Shown one piece after another: positions 62,197 through 64,000 of a stretch of 64,000 nucleotides of DNA. Below the pieces are notes generated by a model. It was not told where the DNA came from. It saw nothing but the letters and a program-made list of their open reading frames with translations, and ran no database searches. Each line of letters opens with the position of its first letter. Within the stretch, counting starts at the first letter, position 1. The translations under genes and the position numbers were made by a program. The DNA is from Bacteroidaceae bacterium (GTDB lineage: Bacteria > Bacteroidota > Bacteroidia > Bacteroidales > Bacteroidaceae): contig JAFSKR010000072.1 of NCBI GenBank assembly GCA_017448825.1, positions 32,564 to 96,563 of the forward strand. The letters run 5' to 3'.

Positions 62197-63668
62197 ATGC
62201 GCTTCGCAATCCGTCTCGTCACGTCAATGGCACCCGTGGGGCAGACAAGGCGGCAGAGGTGGCAGCCGACACATTTTTTCCCCAAGATGCGGGGCTGGCG
62301 CGTGGCTGCTTCGAAAGAGATAGCCTGATGACCACCGTCCATGCAGGAAGTGTAGCAGCGTCCGCAGCCAATGCAGCGTTCGCGGTCAATCTTAGGATAG
62401 ACGATGGTGTCGCGGTCGAGGTCGGTAGGCGTGACGAAACTGGGAAGTTCCTCGCCCACCAAGTCAGCAAGGCTGCCACAGCCCCGTTCCGCCATATAGT
62501 GCTGAAGACCGAGGACAAGGTCATCGATGATGCGGTAGCCATACTGCATGACCGCCGTGCACACCTGCACATTGCGACAACCCAGCTGGATGAACTCCAA
62601 AGCATCGCGCCATGTCTCAATACCCCCAATGCCGCTCAGCTCCACCTTCTTTCCGTGCGAACCCATCAAGACCGCATTCTGTGCCATCTCAAGAATGAAA
62701 CGCAGGGCGATAGGCTTCACGGCACGGCCAGAAAGCCCCGAAATAGTTCTGCGCCCCGACACCTCGGCTCGACTGCCCATCGTCACGCTCTTGATGGTGT
62801 TGATGGCAGAGATGGCATCAGCGTCAGCAAAGAAGCAGGCCAAAGCTGGTCTCACCATTTGTGTGATGTTAGGCGTCATCTTCGGAATCACAGGAATGCT
62901 CACGCTGCGCTTCACGTAGGCTGTGTAGCAGAGCACCAATTCGGCATCCTGCCCCACATCGCTGCCCATACCAGCCAGTCGCATCTGCGGACACGAGAAA
63001 TTCAGCTCCACAGCATCGCATCCAGCCTTCTCCGCCAGCTGCGCCAACTCAATCCAATCCTCCTCAAACTGCCCCATGATGCTGGCCACAACCACCTTCG
63101 TGGGGTAGTTCTCCTTCAGGTGGCGCAGAATCGCGAAGTCCACCTCGTGAGGATTCTCGCTCAACTGCTCCATGTTGCGGAAACCCGAGAAGTCGCTCCT
63201 GCCACCCTCCTGAAGAGCGTCGAAGCGGGGAGACACCTCCTTGATTTCCTGCATGCAGATAGTCTTGTAGAACACGCCCCCCCATCCCATGTCGAAGGCA
63301 CGTGCCACCATGTCATAATTGGTACATACGGCCGATGAGGCGAGGAAAAAAGGATTCTCGCAGTGGATGCCGCAGAAGTCGATGGCAAGCGAGGGAAGCC
63401 CCTCCTCCGCAGCTGTCGGCGCAGCGGCAAACGGAGCCACCAGTTCCTTGATGCGGATGGGGCGGTCATAGTGAATGCAGGCTCTCTCCGCAGCCTCCAG
63501 CTCCTCATGAGTACACTGAGCGACCCACCTGCCAGCCAGCCTCTCGTTTCCGAAGCGGATGGCACGGATGGCACGGGCGGGGTCACCATTCTTGCAGGCT
63601 TTCGAACATGGAGCCTCTGCGCACAACAGGCATCTTGAGGCCTCTTCTTGGATGTGTAGCATATTCAT
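62193..63668 (-). CDS. preA: PreA-type dihydropyrimidine dehydrogenase with N-terminal Fe-S segment
   Basis: This 491-residue cytoplasmic enzyme would reduce uracil or thymine. Residues 1-75 carry a Cys cluster ('RCLLCAEAPCSKACKNGDP'; C13, C16, C21, C25) like the N-terminus of the partner PreT. Residues 90-400 form the FMN-binding barrel of the dihydroorotate-dehydrogenase type, with the active-site Cys C226 in 'NFSCPQMRL' and 'SGIGGIETWRDALEFI'. The last 80 residues hold two 4Fe-4S motifs ('CIGCGRCYTSC' and 'CVGCHLCRLVCP'). The flavin/NADPH part of PreT is missing, so another electron partner is needed. A promoter pair lies upstream at 63715-63745. The stop overlaps the convergent gene. Confidence 0.9.
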   Translation of the reverse strand: MNMLHIQEEASRCLLCAEAPCSKACKNGDPARAIRAIRFGNERLAGRWVAQCTHEELEAAERACIHYDRPIRIKELVAPFAAAPTAAEEGLPSLAIDFCGIHCENPFFLASSAVCTNYDMVARAFDMGWGGVFYKTICMQEIKEVSPRFDALQEGGRSDFSGFRNMEQLSENPHEVDFAILRHLKENYPTKVVVASIMGQFEEDWIELAQLAEKAGCDAVELNFSCPQMRLAGMGSDVGQDAELVLCYTAYVKRSVSIPVIPKMTPNITQMVRPALACFFADADAISAINTIKSVTMGSRAEVSGRRTISGLSGRAVKPIALRFILEMAQNAVLMGSHGKKVELSGIGGIETWRDALEFIQLGCRNVQVCTAVMQYGYRIIDDLVLGLQHYMAERGCGSLADLVGEELPSFVTPTDLDRDTIVYPKIDRERCIGCGRCYTSCMDGGHQAISFEAATRQPRILGKKCVGCHLCRLVCPTGAIDVTRRIAKRI

Positions 63669-63714
63669 ATCATTTTGGTAAAGAGATGGTAGCTCATTTG
63701 TATGAGCGATGGCA

Positions 63715-63745
63715 CAAAGGTATCACTTTTTTTGTATTCCTGCAA
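63715..63745 (-). promoter_or_regulatory. Promoter for preA (TTG, 20-base spacer, TACCTTTG)
   Basis: On the minus strand TTG (63743-63745) and TACCTTTG (63715-63722) are 20 bases apart, the same spacing as at asnB. The box lies 46 bases upstream of the preA start. Confidence 0.7.
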
Positions 63746-63850
63746 TAGTTAAGTAAAAAACACCCCCATATTTAACACTTTTAACCTTTGCTGCCCTCCA
63801 TGCCCCCATTGAGGACACCTGTAAAGGGCTTAGCTCAGTGTGTGAAGGGA

Positions 63851-63896
63851 GGACACCTAAGTGACAGACGCATGGACACCTAAGTGACAAACGCAT
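63851..63896 (+). repeat. Two tandem 23-bp repeats plus partial third
   Basis: ggacacctaagtgaca-g-acgcat (63851-63873) is repeated at 63874-63896 with one mismatch. A third start, ggacagccaagt, follows at 63897. A related ggacacct occurs once more upstream near 63815. Copy number is too low to call it an array. Confidence 0.65.
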
Positions 63897-64000
63897 GGAC
63901 AGCCAAGTTATCCGAGCTGGGCAAGCAGGGTGCGGTGGGGTGTCAATTTGTCAAAAAGTCAATTTGTCAATTTCGCGTGCGGACGCGCGATTATATATAA

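Larger units (their letters stand above)
63669..64000. other. Intergenic region at the right edge
   Basis: About 330 bases with no credible gene. After the preA promoter come 23-base tandem repeats (63851-63896, then a broken third copy), two gtcaatttgtcaa units (63942-63954 and nearby 63959-63970), and a small cgcgt/acgcg hairpin near 63974-63987. Any gene beyond the edge is not visible. Confidence 0.7.

Noticed and set aside
63825-63850. tRNA-like 'gcttagctcagtg' stretch
   Set aside because: It resembles a D-arm, but no acceptor, anticodon or T-arm pairing could be found around it.
63851-63920. Tandem repeats at the right edge as a CRISPR array
   Set aside because: Units are directly adjacent without spacers and only two full copies exist.

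Overview
The window looks like chromosomal DNA from a Bacteroidales bacterium, most likely a gut or rumen Prevotella/Segatella-type species. The grounds are: repeated TACCTTTG (-7 type, TAnnTTTG) boxes upstream of genes; secreted enzymes ending in type-A-like sorting tails ('DLSGRRV...KKVFIQ', 'DLTGRPV...KKVFVK'); a GH97 (SusB-like) enzyme; Mfa/FimA-type fimbrillin lipoproteins with DUF3575; and a 'MGGFFG' amidophosphoribosyltransferase paralogue. No rRNA, tRNA, CRISPR array or transposase was seen.

Layout. (1) Positions 1-10926, plus strand: a run of secreted carbohydrate-active enzymes (end of one secreted protein, GH97, GH31 with a PA14-like insert, GH43-CBM6, GH43, and a two-domain esterase). 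Gaps are short and there is no clear internal promoter, so this is the right part of a polysaccharide utilisation cluster. No SusC/SusD pair or regulator lies in the window; they may be to the left. The content (two GH43 enzymes, an alpha-xylosidase-like GH31 and the esterase) points to a decorated hemicellulose such as arabinoxylan. (2) Positions 11261-41939, plus strand: a nine-gene surface-structure cluster behind one good promoter. It holds a DUF3575 protein, two Mfa1-like fimbrillins, an Mfa2/FimB-like anchor, a third divergent fimbrillin, a fimbrillin-family tip-like lipoprotein, two giant secreted proteins (4015 and 3036 residues) rich in YGGGN-type repeats, and a DUF5106-like protein with a thioredoxin-type C-terminal half. 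This is the most unusual part of the window. (3) Positions 42057-42761: a nucleosidase, ending at a bidirectional hairpin. (4) Positions 42966-52167, minus strand: tyrS, serB, then a second glycan set (GH30-like with ricin, Fn3 and LamG modules, GH43, GH31). (5) Positions 52396-56265, plus strand: asnB and a GH51 arabinofuranosidase, each with its own promoter box. (6) Positions 56297-58148, minus strand: an AAA/ABC-type ATPase followed by a DUF4435 (TOPRIM-like) protein, the composition of a PARIS-type anti-phage system. (7) Positions 58341-62196, plus strand: a PurF paralogue without its catalytic Cys, a BASS-family transporter and an SpmA-SpmB fusion. (8) Positions 62193-63668, minus strand: a PreA-type dihydropyrimidine dehydrogenase. 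Repeats fill the right edge.

How the genes fit together: the two glycan sets plus GH51 would deacylate and debranch arabinose- and xylose-containing plant glycans. The fimbrial cluster would build a type V-like pilus and, by inference, display or accompany two very large beta-solenoid-like proteins. Many intergenic spaces carry small inverted or direct repeats (GCTTCGCT family, GC-rich hairpins, a 145-bp near-palindrome). Functional assignments come from recognised motifs read by eye; no database search was run.
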